Source: Synechococcus sp. BO 8801 (GTDB lineage Bacteria; Cyanobacteriota; Cyanobacteriia; PCC-6307; Cyanobiaceae). Taken from it: a DNA stretch of 48,101 nucleotides. The stretch's first letter is position 1. The number at the start of each line of letters is the position of its first letter. The DNA lies in contig NZ_NQKY01000023.1 of NCBI RefSeq assembly GCF_002252675.1, positions 1 to 48,101 on the forward strand. Direction: 5' to 3'. The position numbers and the translations under genes were made by a program. The notes beneath the pieces were generated by a model. That model searched no databases. It was not told the DNA's origin and saw only the letters and a list, made by a program, of their open reading frames with translations. Below are positions 17,898 through 27,163 of this stretch, piece by piece.

Positions 17898-18716
17898 TCA
17901 GGGTCCGGCCTTGGTGATCGCCCGGCACTGAAGCAGAACCAGACCGTCATCGGCAAACGCCCACTCCAGGTCACGGCCGGGGCCGTAGACCTCCTCGCAG
18001 CGCAGGGCGAGGCGATTGAGAGCCTGGAGCTGGGCGTCATCGAGACAGAGCCGCTCCACCAGCTCGCCCGGCAGCGTCTCCTGGCGGGTGCCGCCACCGG
18101 CCAGCGGCCGGATCGCCACGGTCTTGTAGCCCGGCCGGCACTCCCGCACCAACCCGGCCCGATCGAGGCAGATGTGGTCGGGGATCACCAGGCCCGCCAC
18201 CACCGCTTCCCCCAGGCCCCAGCTCGCCTCGATCACCCGCTCGTCGACACCGGTGACGGGGTTGCGGGTGAACATCACCCCGGCGCTGACAGGTGAGAGC
18301 AGCGTCTGGACGACGACGCCGACGCTGGGGCGGCTGAACAGGCCCACCCGCTTGCGGTAGCTGATGGCGGAATCGGAGTTGGCCGACCACCACACGTCCC
18401 GCACAGCCGCGGCCAGCGCATCCAGGGAGGGCACGTTGAGCAGGGTCAGGTGCTGGCCGGCGAAGCTGGCGGCGGCGCCGTCCTCGTCGATGGCGGAGGA
18501 GCGCACCGCCAGCGGACCGGCCAGGCCGCCCACCGCCGCCAGCACCTCGGCGATGGCGTCATCGTCGCCACTGGCCACCGCCTCCACCAGATCGGCGGCG
18601 AGGGCGAAGCCGCTCGGCACCGGCAGGCCGTCGCGCAGGGCCTGGCCCAGGCCCACGGCCTTGGCCCCGAAGCGCGCGAGCTCTTCGGCCGCTTCGAGGG
18701 GAACGACCCGGCTCAT
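17898..18716 (-). CDS. PEP/pyruvate-binding ATP-grasp subunit of a split PEP-synthase/Rph-like phosphotransferase
   Basis: The 272-residue protein is a free-standing PPDK N-terminal domain. Visible are KAVGLGQALRDGLPVPSGF, VRSSAIDEDGAAASFAGQH (the nucleotide-binding block), GVMFTRNPVTG, ASWGLGEAVVAG and the metal-site end DLEWAFADDGLVLLQCRAIT. It ends there, with no swivel or PEP-binding domain. Its ATG overlaps the stop of the preceding swivel-domain gene by 4 bases (ATGA). By family logic it would use ATP to phosphorylate the His of that partner. Confidence 0.92.
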   Translation of the reverse strand: MSRVVPLEAAEELARFGAKAVGLGQALRDGLPVPSGFALAADLVEAVASGDDDAIAEVLAAVGGLAGPLAVRSSAIDEDGAAASFAGQHLTLLNVPSLDALAAAVRDVWWSANSDSAISYRKRVGLFSRPSVGVVVQTLLSPVSAGVMFTRNPVTGVDERVIEASWGLGEAVVAGLVIPDHICLDRAGLVRECRPGYKTVAIRPLAGGGTRQETLPGELVERLCLDDAQLQALNRLALRCEEVYGPGRDLEWAFADDGLVLLQCRAITKAGP

Positions 18717-20347
18717 GCCAGCACCGTCACCTCACCGGCGCTGCCGTCCACCCGCAGGCGCTGGCCGTCGGCGATGCGCTGGGTGGCCTCGCGGGTGCCC
18801 ACCACGCCGGGGATGCCGTACTCCCGGGCCACGATCGCCGCGTGGGAGAGCAGGCCGCCGCTGTCGGTGACGATCCCGCCCAGCAGGGGCAGCAGGATGT
18901 TGAAGGCTTCGGTGGTCGAGACGGTCACCAGGATGTCGCCGCGCTGGATCCGGTCGAACTCCGACGGGTGGGACACCAGACGGGCGGGCCCCTCAACGGT
19001 CCCCTGGCTGGCGGCCAGACCCCGCAGCCGGTCGGCTTCGTGGGGGGCCGCCGAACTGCCGAACAAGGCCTCCAGGGCCAGGCCGGTGGCCCGCATCATG
19101 CGGGCGGCGGCGGCGGGCAGCCCGGCCAGGTCCGGCATAGGGGGCGGGGTGCCGATGGTGGCCGGTGCCTCCTTGGCGCTGTGGGCGGCGCGGTAGGCGG
19201 CGCGGGCGGCCAGGACATCGGCGTCCGGGTCGGTGCCGCCGCCCAGCAGGGCGGCCAGCTCATCAAGGTCGGCATCGAGGCCGTGGAGCGGATCGTGGAG
19301 CCGGCCGCGGTCCGCCAAGCGCCGGCCGGCGGCCAGGGCCGCCCGCCGCATCAGCCCCGAGGCCCAGATGTCGCTGAACACCCCCCGTTCATCGCGGATC
19401 GGGTAAGTGAGCCTGGCCTCCTCCAGCAGCTCGTCGAACTGGCTGCGGTGGGCCTCCGGCACCGCGGCCCGCACGGTGGCGATGCGGTCCTGCAGATCGG
19501 AGGGGGCGGCCTGCTCGGCCACCGCGGCCCGGATGGCCCGGAGCAGGGCGTCGGGGAGCTCGAGGGCAAAGGGGTTGGAGATGTCGAAGCCATCCAGCAG
19601 CCGGTAGCCCACCAGATCGAGGTAGGCGGCGACCGCCTCGCCGGTGCCCCCCTCCAGGCCGCGCAGCCGGGCGAGCACCGCACCGGCCTCCCCGGGGGCC
19701 TCCAGCAGCTCCCGAGCGCTGGAATCACCACGGACGGCGGCGATCAGGGCGCCGAGCTCGCTGGATGCCCCGGCCGACACCGGCGAGCTGCCCCGCATCA
19801 GGCCGAGCAGCTGGGCCGCCGGCAGACCCGTCCAGTCGCCCACATGGGCGAGGAAGTCGCCGGTGGGCACGATCGCGGCCGCCGTGAACCGCATGTGCTG
19901 GTACAGCATCAGGGCATGGTGGTCGCGGCAGCGGCCCAGGTGGGCCACCAGGGCGTCGTCGGCGAGGGCCTCCGGATCGATGGCCTGGATGGCGCGGTGG
20001 GCCTGAATCGCCGCCGGCTTGAAGGTGTCGTTCCAGTCCCGCAGCTGCTCCCGCCAGACCTTCTCGGCGAACGCCGCCTCGGCCCGGGCGAAGCGCTCCG
20101 GGACCTGGGCCGGATCGAGCGGCGTCACCCGCTTGTAGGCGAAGCCGTTGACGTACGCCATCTCGAGCGAGTCGATCAGCATCCCGTAGGAGCGGGCGAA
20201 CTCGCCGGTGCCGCGCTGGAAGGCCGGCGGATGGATGGCGCTCCAGTAGCGGGTGGCCGGCCGGGGGAAGTGAACCGGATCGAGTTCCCAGAAGCCTGAG
20301 CCAGGGGAATCGAAGCGAAGCTCGGATGCGGGGCCGGTGAATGCCAA
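18713..20347 (-). CDS. PEP-utilising swivel (phosphohistidine) subunit of a split PEP-synthase/Rph-like enzyme
   Basis: The 544-residue protein ends in a phosphohistidine domain (GDILVTVSTTEAFNILLP, then GGLLSHAAIVAREYGIPGVVG with His502). The first 400 residues are mostly helical and resemble the middle, substrate-binding domain of rifampin phosphotransferase (GYRLLDGFDISNPFALELPD). The start is a TTG at 20347 behind GGAG. The order is swivel protein first, ATP-grasp protein second, the reverse of the fused Rph layout. The substrate is unknown; resistance to an antibiotic should not be assumed. Confidence 0.88.
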   Translation of the reverse strand: MAFTGPASELRFDSPGSGFWELDPVHFPRPATRYWSAIHPPAFQRGTGEFARSYGMLIDSLEMAYVNGFAYKRVTPLDPAQVPERFARAEAAFAEKVWREQLRDWNDTFKPAAIQAHRAIQAIDPEALADDALVAHLGRCRDHHALMLYQHMRFTAAAIVPTGDFLAHVGDWTGLPAAQLLGLMRGSSPVSAGASSELGALIAAVRGDSSARELLEAPGEAGAVLARLRGLEGGTGEAVAAYLDLVGYRLLDGFDISNPFALELPDALLRAIRAAVAEQAAPSDLQDRIATVRAAVPEAHRSQFDELLEEARLTYPIRDERGVFSDIWASGLMRRAALAAGRRLADRGRLHDPLHGLDADLDELAALLGGGTDPDADVLAARAAYRAAHSAKEAPATIGTPPPMPDLAGLPAAAARMMRATGLALEALFGSSAAPHEADRLRGLAASQGTVEGPARLVSHPSEFDRIQRGDILVTVSTTEAFNILLPLLGGIVTDSGGLLSHAAIVAREYGIPGVVGTREATQRIADGQRLRVDGSAGEVTVLA

Positions 20348-20410
20348 GGGCAGCTCCGGGGGGATCGGATGGGGCTGGGGGGAACCTAGGCGAGGTTCGC
20401 CCGCCCGCCT

Positions 20411-23236
20411 TCAGGCCCCGCCGGCCCGCATCAGCCGCTGCAGCTGGCCGCTCTCCAGCTCCAGCACCCGGCGGGCGAAGTCCGGATCACGCTCCAGCAC
20501 CGCATCGAAGGAATCCACCGGCACCGCCAGCAGGCGGGTGCCGTCGGCCTCGGCCACGATCGTGCTCTCAGAGGCGCTGTGGGTGAGCACCTGGAGCTCG
20601 TCGAGCACCCGGCCGGGCTGGAGATCCTTCACCCAGGTGCGCTCGCCGTCCCGGTGATGGACCCGGGCGATGCCCTCGATCAGCAGCAGCAGCTCCCGGC
20701 AGGTGTCGCCCGCCTCGGTGATCAGCTCGCCCTTGGCGAAGGCGCGCACATCGGCCTGGGACGCCAGGGCATCGAGGGTGTCGGCGTCCGAGCGGCGGAA
20801 GAAATCGCTGGTGGCCAGGAACACCCGCTTCTCCAGTTCCGGGAAACCGCACAGCTCCGGGTGGCCATCGAGGGCCTCGACCGCCCGGGCGGTCTGGAGC
20901 AGCAGGGGCGGAGCCCCCGGCACGCCCAGTTCGGCCGCCATGGAGCGGGCCCGGCCAGCATCGAGGCAGGCCGTCAGGAACAGGCCGGCGGAGGCGAGGG
21001 TGGGACTGGAATCGGCGACCAGGGTGGCCAGGAAGCTGAGGGTCTCTTCGACGGGCACCTCCAGGGAGCAGGAGGGGGCCTCCCCACCGGGGTGGGCCAG
21101 GGTGCCTGCGACGCCCGCCGGCAGGCGGGACTCCCAACCCTCCCGGTGCAGCAGTTCCGGCAGCTCCAGGGGGGCAATGGCCTGGAGGCGCTGCACCAGG
21201 CCCGGCACCGCTGGATCCTCCTGGAGGGTGGCCAGGCCGTCGAGGATCGCCCGCAGGGTCAGCTCCTTGCGCAGCTGCAGCCGGTCGTCGAGCAGGGCCA
21301 GCACGGCGGACTGGTGGCGCAGGGCGCTCTGATGCAGGGCCCGGTAGCCGTCGGTGAGGGCCGGCAGCCGCTCCAGCAGCCGCTCCACCTTGTGGATCGC
21401 CGCCGCGGCGGGGGAGAGGTCGTCGAGCACCTGCTCCTCCTCGCGGGAGGAGATGCCGTACTCGCGCCGCAGGGCCTGCAGGGAAGCGCCATCGGGGCCG
21501 CCCGCCACCGGGCCGCTGCCGAGGCGCTGCACCAGCATCAGCCGCTCCAGCGACTTGCGGTAGCCGCTGAGGCGGATCTGGTCCTCCAGGCTGCGGCGGC
21601 TGTCGGGATCCAGCAGGCCGGGATCCTCCACGCCGAGTTCATCGAGCACCTGACGGTGCTCGCCGTCGCTGATGCCGAGGGAGAGGCGCATCTGCTTGAG
21701 CACCTCCAGGCTGCTGGCGGCGTTGACGAAGCCTTCCTCGAGGGCTTTCCGCACCACGCCCTTGTAGGCCTCGAGCCGCTTCTGGCCGGTGAAGCCCGGC
21801 AGCACCTTGGCCAGCACGTACACCTCCTCGGTGCCCAGGTCGGCCAGGGAGCGGCCGTCGAGGAAACGGCCCACGTCCAGGTCCATGCGGGTGAGCTGCT
21901 TGCGGAAGCGCTCGGCCAGGTTCTCGCGGCCGTAGAGGTCGGGGGAGCGGTTCCAGGCCCGGTAGAGCCACAGGGTGCTGACGGCCACCAGGGTCACGTC
22001 GAACAGGTACTGGACCCAGTCGGGAGCCAGCAGCAGCAGCGGCCGGCCGGCGAACAGGAAGAAGAAGTTGAACACCAGGAAGGTGGCCACCACGAACACC
22101 CGGTGGCGGATCCGCTCGCGGTCGGGCTCGGCGCCGCGGCGCCGCACCCGGCTCCGCAGGGCCGATTCGATCGCCCGGCCGGCGAGGGTGCCGAGCCAGG
22201 TGCACAGCCCCAGGAACAGGGGCACCGCCACCAGCTTGGGCACGTCGATCGACTGGCCGAACAGGTAGAAGCCCGGCCGCAGCAGCTGGGCCAGCTGGTC
22301 CTCCTGGCGCAGCCAGACGCCGGAGAAGTAGTAGTCCCAGTTGCCGGCGTAGACGTAGTAGTAGACGAAGTAACCGAACACCAGGCCGAGGTAGCCGTAG
22401 CGCTCGAAGGCGAAGGCGGGGGAGGGGAGCTTGGCCCAGTAGAGGCGCTCGGCGTCGATGTCGATGCAGGGCTGCTGGCAGGCCACGCAGGCGCTCTGCT
22501 CGCTGCCGTCTGGCTGGACGGTGCGGCACATCGACTGGGTGATCGGCGTGCTGGCCATGTGGGCCCGGCTGCCCAGCAGGCCGGTGGGGGTGGAGAAAAC
22601 GCTCTGCACCGGCGCCATCGGGCAGAAGTACTGGCACCAGCTCTTGCCGCCGTAGAGCCAGCCCACGGCGATGGCACAGGCGATGGTGAACGTGAGCCAG
22701 GCGAACAGCACCAGGCGATCGGCATTGAAGAAGAGGATGCGGCCGCAGAGGCCCACGAACAGCCAGCCGAACTGCAGCCGGGAGTAGTGCTTGCCCAGCC
22801 AGGAATCGCCCGGCACCTTGGCCAGCTGCAGCCGCTTCTCGCCCGTCTTGGGGTTCACCCTGGCGATCTGGCGCTGCAGCCCCAGGGCGCGGGGGATCTG
22901 GGAGAGGAAGGAGAGCGGGCAGATCCGCCTCCAGACCTCATGGCCGAACACCAGCAGGATGAAGATGCCCGAGGGCACCACCAGGCCCCAGAACAGGGTG
23001 GTGCCGAGGGGATACGGTGTCTCGCTCAGGCAGGTGCCCTGCACCGTCACGCAGGCCTCCGGCAGCCGCAGGGGGCTCCAGGGGTGGTCGGGCGCGGTGA
23101 AGCGGGGCGTGAACGGGTCGTAGAGCAGGGAAAGGATGATCAGGATCCAGCCGGTGGTGAGCGCCCAGCGCACCAGATGCATCCGCCGTTCCGTCACTGC
23201 TGACCCGCGCCGCCGCGCCGAAGTGGCGCTGACCAT
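20411..23236 (-). CDS. membrane 4Fe-4S polyferredoxin (NosR/NapH-like) fused to helical repeats and a degenerate cyclic-nucleotide domain
   Basis: The product is 941 residues from the ATG at 23236, with GTG 23197 and ATG 23182 as alternatives. The first 480 residues hold about six to eight membrane segments and iron-sulfur cysteines: RICPLSFLSQIPR, CQYFCPMAPVQ and CVACQQPCIDID. A long soluble helical part follows (about 480-800). The last 120 residues are a Crp-type domain (FAKGELITEAGDTCRELLLLI) whose cassette reads VLDELQVLTHSASESTI, without the usual Gly and Arg, so it probably does not bind cyclic nucleotide. It is the first gene of the run, 63 bases before the swivel-domain gene. Confidence 0.88.
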   Translation of the reverse strand: MVSATSARRRGSAVTERRMHLVRWALTTGWILIILSLLYDPFTPRFTAPDHPWSPLRLPEACVTVQGTCLSETPYPLGTTLFWGLVVPSGIFILLVFGHEVWRRICPLSFLSQIPRALGLQRQIARVNPKTGEKRLQLAKVPGDSWLGKHYSRLQFGWLFVGLCGRILFFNADRLVLFAWLTFTIACAIAVGWLYGGKSWCQYFCPMAPVQSVFSTPTGLLGSRAHMASTPITQSMCRTVQPDGSEQSACVACQQPCIDIDAERLYWAKLPSPAFAFERYGYLGLVFGYFVYYYVYAGNWDYYFSGVWLRQEDQLAQLLRPGFYLFGQSIDVPKLVAVPLFLGLCTWLGTLAGRAIESALRSRVRRRGAEPDRERIRHRVFVVATFLVFNFFFLFAGRPLLLLAPDWVQYLFDVTLVAVSTLWLYRAWNRSPDLYGRENLAERFRKQLTRMDLDVGRFLDGRSLADLGTEEVYVLAKVLPGFTGQKRLEAYKGVVRKALEEGFVNAASSLEVLKQMRLSLGISDGEHRQVLDELGVEDPGLLDPDSRRSLEDQIRLSGYRKSLERLMLVQRLGSGPVAGGPDGASLQALRREYGISSREEEQVLDDLSPAAAAIHKVERLLERLPALTDGYRALHQSALRHQSAVLALLDDRLQLRKELTLRAILDGLATLQEDPAVPGLVQRLQAIAPLELPELLHREGWESRLPAGVAGTLAHPGGEAPSCSLEVPVEETLSFLATLVADSSPTLASAGLFLTACLDAGRARSMAAELGVPGAPPLLLQTARAVEALDGHPELCGFPELEKRVFLATSDFFRRSDADTLDALASQADVRAFAKGELITEAGDTCRELLLLIEGIARVHHRDGERTWVKDLQPGRVLDELQVLTHSASESTIVAEADGTRLLAVPVDSFDAVLERDPDFARRVLELESGQLQRLMRAGGA

Positions 23237-23329
23237 AGCGATGGCCTCGGAAAGCTGACGGGCTGGCGCTGTCGGGGGCCAGGGGCTGCCATCCTCACGA
23301 TTGAGGCTGACGCCCGCAGACACCACCAG

Positions 23330-24043
23330 ATGGACTTCTTCGATCGCCAGTGGGCCACCTACAGGGCGGTTGTGGACCACGACCTGATGCAGCACCGTGC
23401 CCTGACGGCGGCCCTGGGCCAGGCGCTGGAGGGCTGGCTGGCGGCACGGCCGGCCGGCTCAGCGCCGCCCCGGATGGTGGATCTCGGCTGCGGCGACCTG
23501 GCCGTGATGGCGCCGCTGCTGCGAGGCCTGCCGCTGGGGTCCTACCTGGGCGTGGACCTCTCCGGCCCGGTGCTGCCCCGGGCGGCGGCCGCCCTGGGCC
23601 CGGTGCTCTACCCCTGCCAGTGGCGGGAGCAGGATCTGCTGGCCTGGGCCGAAACCGAGCCGGGCCCCGAACCGGTGGACCTGCTCCATTCCGCCTTTGC
23701 CATTCACCACCTCAGCGACGACGACAAGGCCCGCTTCCTGCGGCTCTGCCGCCGCCATCTGGCCCCGAACGGCCTGTTCCTCTGGGCCGACGTGTTCCGT
23801 CCGCTCGGGGAAAACCGCCCGGCCTACGTGGCGCGCTACGTGGACCGGATCCGCAGCAGCTGGGACGTGCTGGCGCCCGAGCAGCAGCAACCGGTGATCG
23901 ACCACCTCAGCCAGTTCGACTTCCCACCGGATCGCGACGCCATCCGCCGCACCGCCGAAGCCTGCGGCTGGACGTGGCAGTGGCTCTGGCAGGGCGACCA
24001 CCGGGCCGAAGCCCTGGCGGTGCTCACCCCAGCGACTCCCTAG
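23330..24043 (+). CDS. class I SAM-dependent methyltransferase
   Basis: The 237-residue product has [18 protein letters not shown] (SAM glycine loop), [31 protein letters not shown] and a [15 protein letters not shown] strand, the core of a small-molecule methyltransferase. The ATG at 23330 starts [12 protein letters not shown]. It is divergent from the polyferredoxin gene, and their 93-base gap probably carries both promoters. Its stop overlaps that of the convergent metallo-hydrolase gene. The substrate cannot be told from the sequence. Confidence 0.88.
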   Translation: MDFFDRQWATYRAVVDHDLMQHRALTAALGQALEGWLAARPAGSAPPRMVDLGCGDLAVMAPLLRGLPLGSYLGVDLSGPVLPRAAAALGPVLYPCQWREQDLLAWAETEPGPEPVDLLHSAFAIHHLSDDDKARFLRLCRRHLAPNGLFLWADVFRPLGENRPAYVARYVDRIRSSWDVLAPEQQQPVIDHLSQFDFPPDRDAIRRTAEACGWTWQWLWQGDHRAEALAVLTPATP

Positions 24044-24765
24044 CCCCCCTCAAACCCCTCCTGAATCACCGCCGCCAGATCGCTCAGCATCTGCTCGCTG
24101 TTGCCGGTGAACGAGGAGCCGTGCATGACGGCCAGCGTCTGCGGCTGCAGCGCGGCCAGCCCCGCAAGCAGGCCGGCCGACTGGCTGGTGTAAGGCATGT
24201 AATCGGCCAGGGGCCCGCTCTGCATCTGCTGCATCGCCTGGCGCGCCGGTCCGATCAGATCGGAGGTGGTGACGGCAGCGACATCGCCGAACTGGTGGAA
24301 GAGATCGGAGCAGAACAGGGTGCGGCGGGTCTCCTCGAACAGCAGGCCGGCGTCCCAGCCATGGGGGAGATGGGGCGTGCGGTGGAAGCGGAAGCGGTAC
24401 TGGCCGGTGCTGAGCACATCGCCCTCCGCCATGCCACGGGCGGGGCGGAGGGCGAAATCATCCACGCTCACCAACTTGCCGACGAGGGTGCAGACCGGCT
24501 GGGCCTGGGGCGCCAACTCCAGCCAGTGGTTGAGGCCACCGATCTCATCGGCTTCGAAATGGCTCCAGGCGATGTGGCGCAGCTGGGTGGGATCGATCAG
24601 CGTGGCCACGGCGTCGCGCAGGGCCGGAAACATGCCCTTGAGCCCGGCGTGAAACAGCAGCGGCTCCTCGTCGCGCACCAGGAAGTGGTTGAACTGCAGA
24701 TCGAATTCCGGCACATGGACCGAGAGCCGGAACAGGTCGGGGGCGATCTCAGAGACGACAACCAT
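24040..24765 (-). CDS. metallo-beta-lactamase-fold di-iron protein (flavodiiron-like ODP domain)
   Basis: The 241-residue protein is a free-standing beta-lactamase-fold domain. The metal motif is [10 protein letters not shown] (H-x-E-x-D form), followed by [23 protein letters not shown] and [10 protein letters not shown], the pattern of the oxygen- or NO-reducing domain in flavodiiron proteins. There is no flavodoxin domain. Such single-domain proteins are annotated as oxygen-binding di-iron proteins, so a sensing or detox role is possible but not shown. Confidence 0.87.
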   Translation of the reverse strand: MVVVSEIAPDLFRLSVHVPEFDLQFNHFLVRDEEPLLFHAGLKGMFPALRDAVATLIDPTQLRHIAWSHFEADEIGGLNHWLELAPQAQPVCTLVGKLVSVDDFALRPARGMAEGDVLSTGQYRFRFHRTPHLPHGWDAGLLFEETRRTLFCSDLFHQFGDVAAVTTSDLIGPARQAMQQMQSGPLADYMPYTSQSAGLLAGLAALQPQTLAVMHGSSFTGNSEQMLSDLAAVIQEGFEGG

Positions 24766-24860
24766 GGTTCAGCTGATGGGCCCAACGCCATGATGCCGTG
24801 CTGACGGAACCTCATCGAGACGTTGGATCCCGAGCACCGGAGCGATGCCAACGTGGCCAA

Positions 24861-25391
24861 CTAGGCCGCCCTCGCGGGTCCTTCGCTCAATCCCATGCGT
24901 CCCAGCACAACGGCAGCCTCCGATCGCGATCGGCACCGGACCAGGTTGGCAGGTGCCCACGTCGCCAGGAAGCGTTCAATCCGCGGCCGCTCTTCTTGGC
25001 GCAGCAGGGCCAGGAGAGCCTTCAACCTCCAGGAATCACAGCAACCGGCAGGCAGCTCAGGTCGGGGTGTGACGCGATGCCTCCAACCTCGCTTCAGGCC
25101 ACTCCACAGAGCCAACCAACCCGAATAGTCGAGATAGATCACAAGATCTGCAGCTTCCAAGATCTTCTGGGAGTACGCATCAATCCAACCTTCGACGATC
25201 CAGGCATCCGTTCTGAGGATGGCCTGCAGCTCCGCATCGATCGCCTCCAGGCTGCGTTCGGCCCAATTCTCAGCCCAGATCAGACAATCCATGTGATGCA
25301 ACGGGATCGCCGATAGCCGTGAGATACAACGTGCCAGGGTTGTTTTCCCAGTGCCACTGATACCAATGAGAGCAATCTTCCGGTGCCTCAC
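24861..25391 (-). CDS. small P-loop kinase, adenylate-kinase / topology-modulation (FlaR-like) family
   Basis: The 176-residue product from the GTG at 25391 has a P-loop near its start (KIALIGISGTGKTTLAR), then HHMDCLIWAENW, WIVEGWIDAY and ADLVIYLDYSGWLALW, the typical order of DNA-topology-modulation or shikimate/adenylate-kinase-like proteins. The phosphate acceptor is unknown. GC is lower than in the phycobilisome and suf regions, so it may be acquired. The 24766-24860 gap before the metallo-hydrolase gene shows no gene. Confidence 0.85.
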   Translation of the reverse strand: MRHRKIALIGISGTGKTTLARCISRLSAIPLHHMDCLIWAENWAERSLEAIDAELQAILRTDAWIVEGWIDAYSQKILEAADLVIYLDYSGWLALWSGLKRGWRHRVTPRPELPAGCCDSWRLKALLALLRQEERPRIERFLATWAPANLVRCRSRSEAAVVLGRMGLSEGPARAA

Positions 25392-25553
25392 CGCTCCGCG
25401 TCAGCTTAATGATCCCCATTTCAGACCAAGACGCCGCTGTCAAACGCCATTGAAGTAAATCGTTAAGAGCCAATTAAGGGCCGGCGGCCGATTCGGCTTG
25501 CCTGCCCTGGGGAGAGTGGCGCCAGCCCGGTGGGATGGGTCCACAGCACCCAA

Positions 25554-25868
25554 TCAGGGCCCATTCGACTGCATCGTCTCCAGAGACGCCTGACACTTCG
25601 CCGCTGACTGGTAGATGAAAACTTCACCCCGGGGCAAGGCGTCGCACTTGTGGTACTGGGAGGGAAGCCCGAAGGCGTAGCCGGCCGGCGAAAACTCACA
25701 GCGGGTGAATCTCGCCGCCTCCTGCGACGTGATGCGATGGCATGTGGTGGACGTCGGCTTGAGGGCGTCGAAGCCGTAGCCGCCCTGCACGGGAAACTCG
25801 CCGGCCGAAGCGGCGCCGGGCACCGAAAGCAACAGGGCCGCCAGCAGAGGTCGCAGGGTGGTGGCCAT
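25554..25868 (-). CDS. small secreted protein of unknown function
   Basis: The 104-residue product has a clear signal peptide (LRPLLAALLLSVPGAASA) with cleavage before GEFPVQGG. The mature part has four Cys residues (TTCHRI, TRCEFS, HKCDALP, AKCQAS), which could form two disulfides. I do not recognise the family. The 162 bases before the kinase gene (25392-25553) hold nothing I can name. Confidence 0.7.
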   Translation of the reverse strand: MATTLRPLLAALLLSVPGAASAGEFPVQGGYGFDALKPTSTTCHRITSQEAARFTRCEFSPAGYAFGLPSQYHKCDALPRGEVFIYQSAAKCQASLETMQSNGP

Positions 25869-25943
25869 CGCGCCAGAGCCGGTGGAGCAAGAGCTTGACG
25901 CTAAGCGAGGTGACCCGTCCGCTCCATGAGCTGCACCGTCCGC

Positions 25944-26801
25944 TCAATCGGCTGCCTCTGCGTTGCCCAGCCGCGCCCGGATGTCGCGGAGCCGGGCAAC
26001 GTTGTTCACCAGCGCCGGAGCGCTGTCGAGGCCCTCGAGGTAGTCGAACACGTAGGCGAGCACGGCATAGATGGCGCCGGCACTGAAAGACGCCGATCGG
26101 GTGAAGTCGATCAGCAGCACCACCAGGGCCACGATCGTGGCGAGCTCCGTCACGGTCCAGGTCCACGATTCGCTGTCGGAGAGCTGCACATGCCAGCGCC
26201 GCACCCGGCCGAAGTGGCGCCGCAGGCGCAACGGCCGCGCCGCCTCGATGTCCTCGATCTCGCGCTCGATCTGGTCGTTGAGGCCGCGGTGCAGGCGCAG
26301 GGCGCGCCGCCAGTACCAGCCGTTGACGAGCCCCATCGGCAGCAGCACCGCCATGGCGATCAGTCCGGCCTGGAGGTCGTAGGTGAACAGCATCACCAGC
26401 GAGCCCACCACCGTCACGACCTGGGAGAACATCGCCGGCACGTCGGCCTCGAAGAAGCCGACCATGTCGCGCATCATCTCCACCCGCGCCGACACGATGC
26501 TGGTGCCATGGCCGAGGCGCTTCTGCTCGGCCACGGTGCGCACGGCGAGGCGGGCATAGAGGCCCATGAAGACCCGGGTATCGAAGCGCTGCCGCACGAA
26601 GGCCGTGACCAGGTGCACGAGCCACACGGCGATCAGCGCCGACAGGCCCCGGTAGCTGCCCTTCAGCAGCCCATCGACCGCCCAGCCGGTGATCGCCGGA
26701 TAGGAGAGCGTGCAGAGGTTCTCCAGCAGGGTCAGGGAGTAGGTGCCGGCGATCGACAGCCGTTCACCGGGGGAGAGGGTGGAAAGGAGCGTCTGCGGCA
26801 T
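25944..26801 (-). CDS. ABC transporter six-transmembrane-domain protein without an ATPase domain
   Basis: The 285-residue product contains six membrane segments in the type I exporter arrangement, with FVRQRFDTRVFMGLYARLAV and a cytoplasmic helix region LRRHFGRVRRWHVQLSDSES. It ends at LGNAEAAD, just where the linker to the ATP-binding domain would begin. No Walker A, LSGGQ or Walker B follows, and no ATPase gene is next to it. The start is ATG 26801; a GTG one codon up is possible. Confidence 0.88.
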   Translation of the reverse strand: MPQTLLSTLSPGERLSIAGTYSLTLLENLCTLSYPAITGWAVDGLLKGSYRGLSALIAVWLVHLVTAFVRQRFDTRVFMGLYARLAVRTVAEQKRLGHGTSIVSARVEMMRDMVGFFEADVPAMFSQVVTVVGSLVMLFTYDLQAGLIAMAVLLPMGLVNGWYWRRALRLHRGLNDQIEREIEDIEAARPLRLRRHFGRVRRWHVQLSDSESWTWTVTELATIVALVVLLIDFTRSASFSAGAIYAVLAYVFDYLEGLDSAPALVNNVARLRDIRARLGNAEAAD

Positions 26802-26841
26802 CACCGGGCCCTGATGTCCCCAGCCTGCCTGCTTCGGAGGC

Positions 26842-27129
26842 TCAGAGCCGCGACCAGCGCAGCAGGCTGAGGCCCCCCAGGGCGATCGGCAGCAGTCCCG
26901 TCACCACGACGAACCAGGTGCCGTCGTCTGGCGCACCCAGCAGAGCCTCCTTGCCCTGGAGCAGCACCAGAGCGCCACCCAGAACAGCCAACAGGCCAGC
27001 CACCACGATCCAACGCTGACGCCTGCGGCCGGGGCCTGTTCTGGCAAAGGCCAGCAGCCCCACGCCCAGTGGCAGCACGGTCAACGCGTAGTGCACCAGC
27101 AGCGGGACGAGAAAGGAGAGGAACGTCAT
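26842..27129 (-). CDS. small membrane protein, unknown function
   Basis: The 95-residue product has three hydrophobic segments (LVPLLVHYALTVLPLGVGLLAF, WIVVAGLLAVLGGALVLLQG and FVVVTGLLPIALGGLSLL) and ends in LRWSRL. It precedes the orphan ABC membrane-domain gene by 40 bases and may be co-transcribed with it. I see no family signature. The ATG at 27129 is the natural start. Confidence 0.75.
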   Translation of the reverse strand: MTFLSFLVPLLVHYALTVLPLGVGLLAFARTGPGRRRQRWIVVAGLLAVLGGALVLLQGKEALLGAPDDGTWFVVVTGLLPIALGGLSLLRWSRL

Positions 27130-27163
27130 CGCCTGGAGGGCAGGGGTTGGCAGTTACCAGCGA

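Noticed and set aside
15999..18296. A 765-residue open frame on the plus strand
   Set aside because: Shadow of the amidase and its neighbours on the other strand; composition is typical of GC-rich antisense.
18713..20347. Rifampin-resistance phosphotransferase
   Set aside because: The resemblance covers only the fold. The chain is split, reordered and in a non-resistance setting, so an antibiotic role is not supported.
20579..23203. An 874-residue open frame on the plus strand
   Set aside because: Antisense of the polyferredoxin gene, no recognisable fold.
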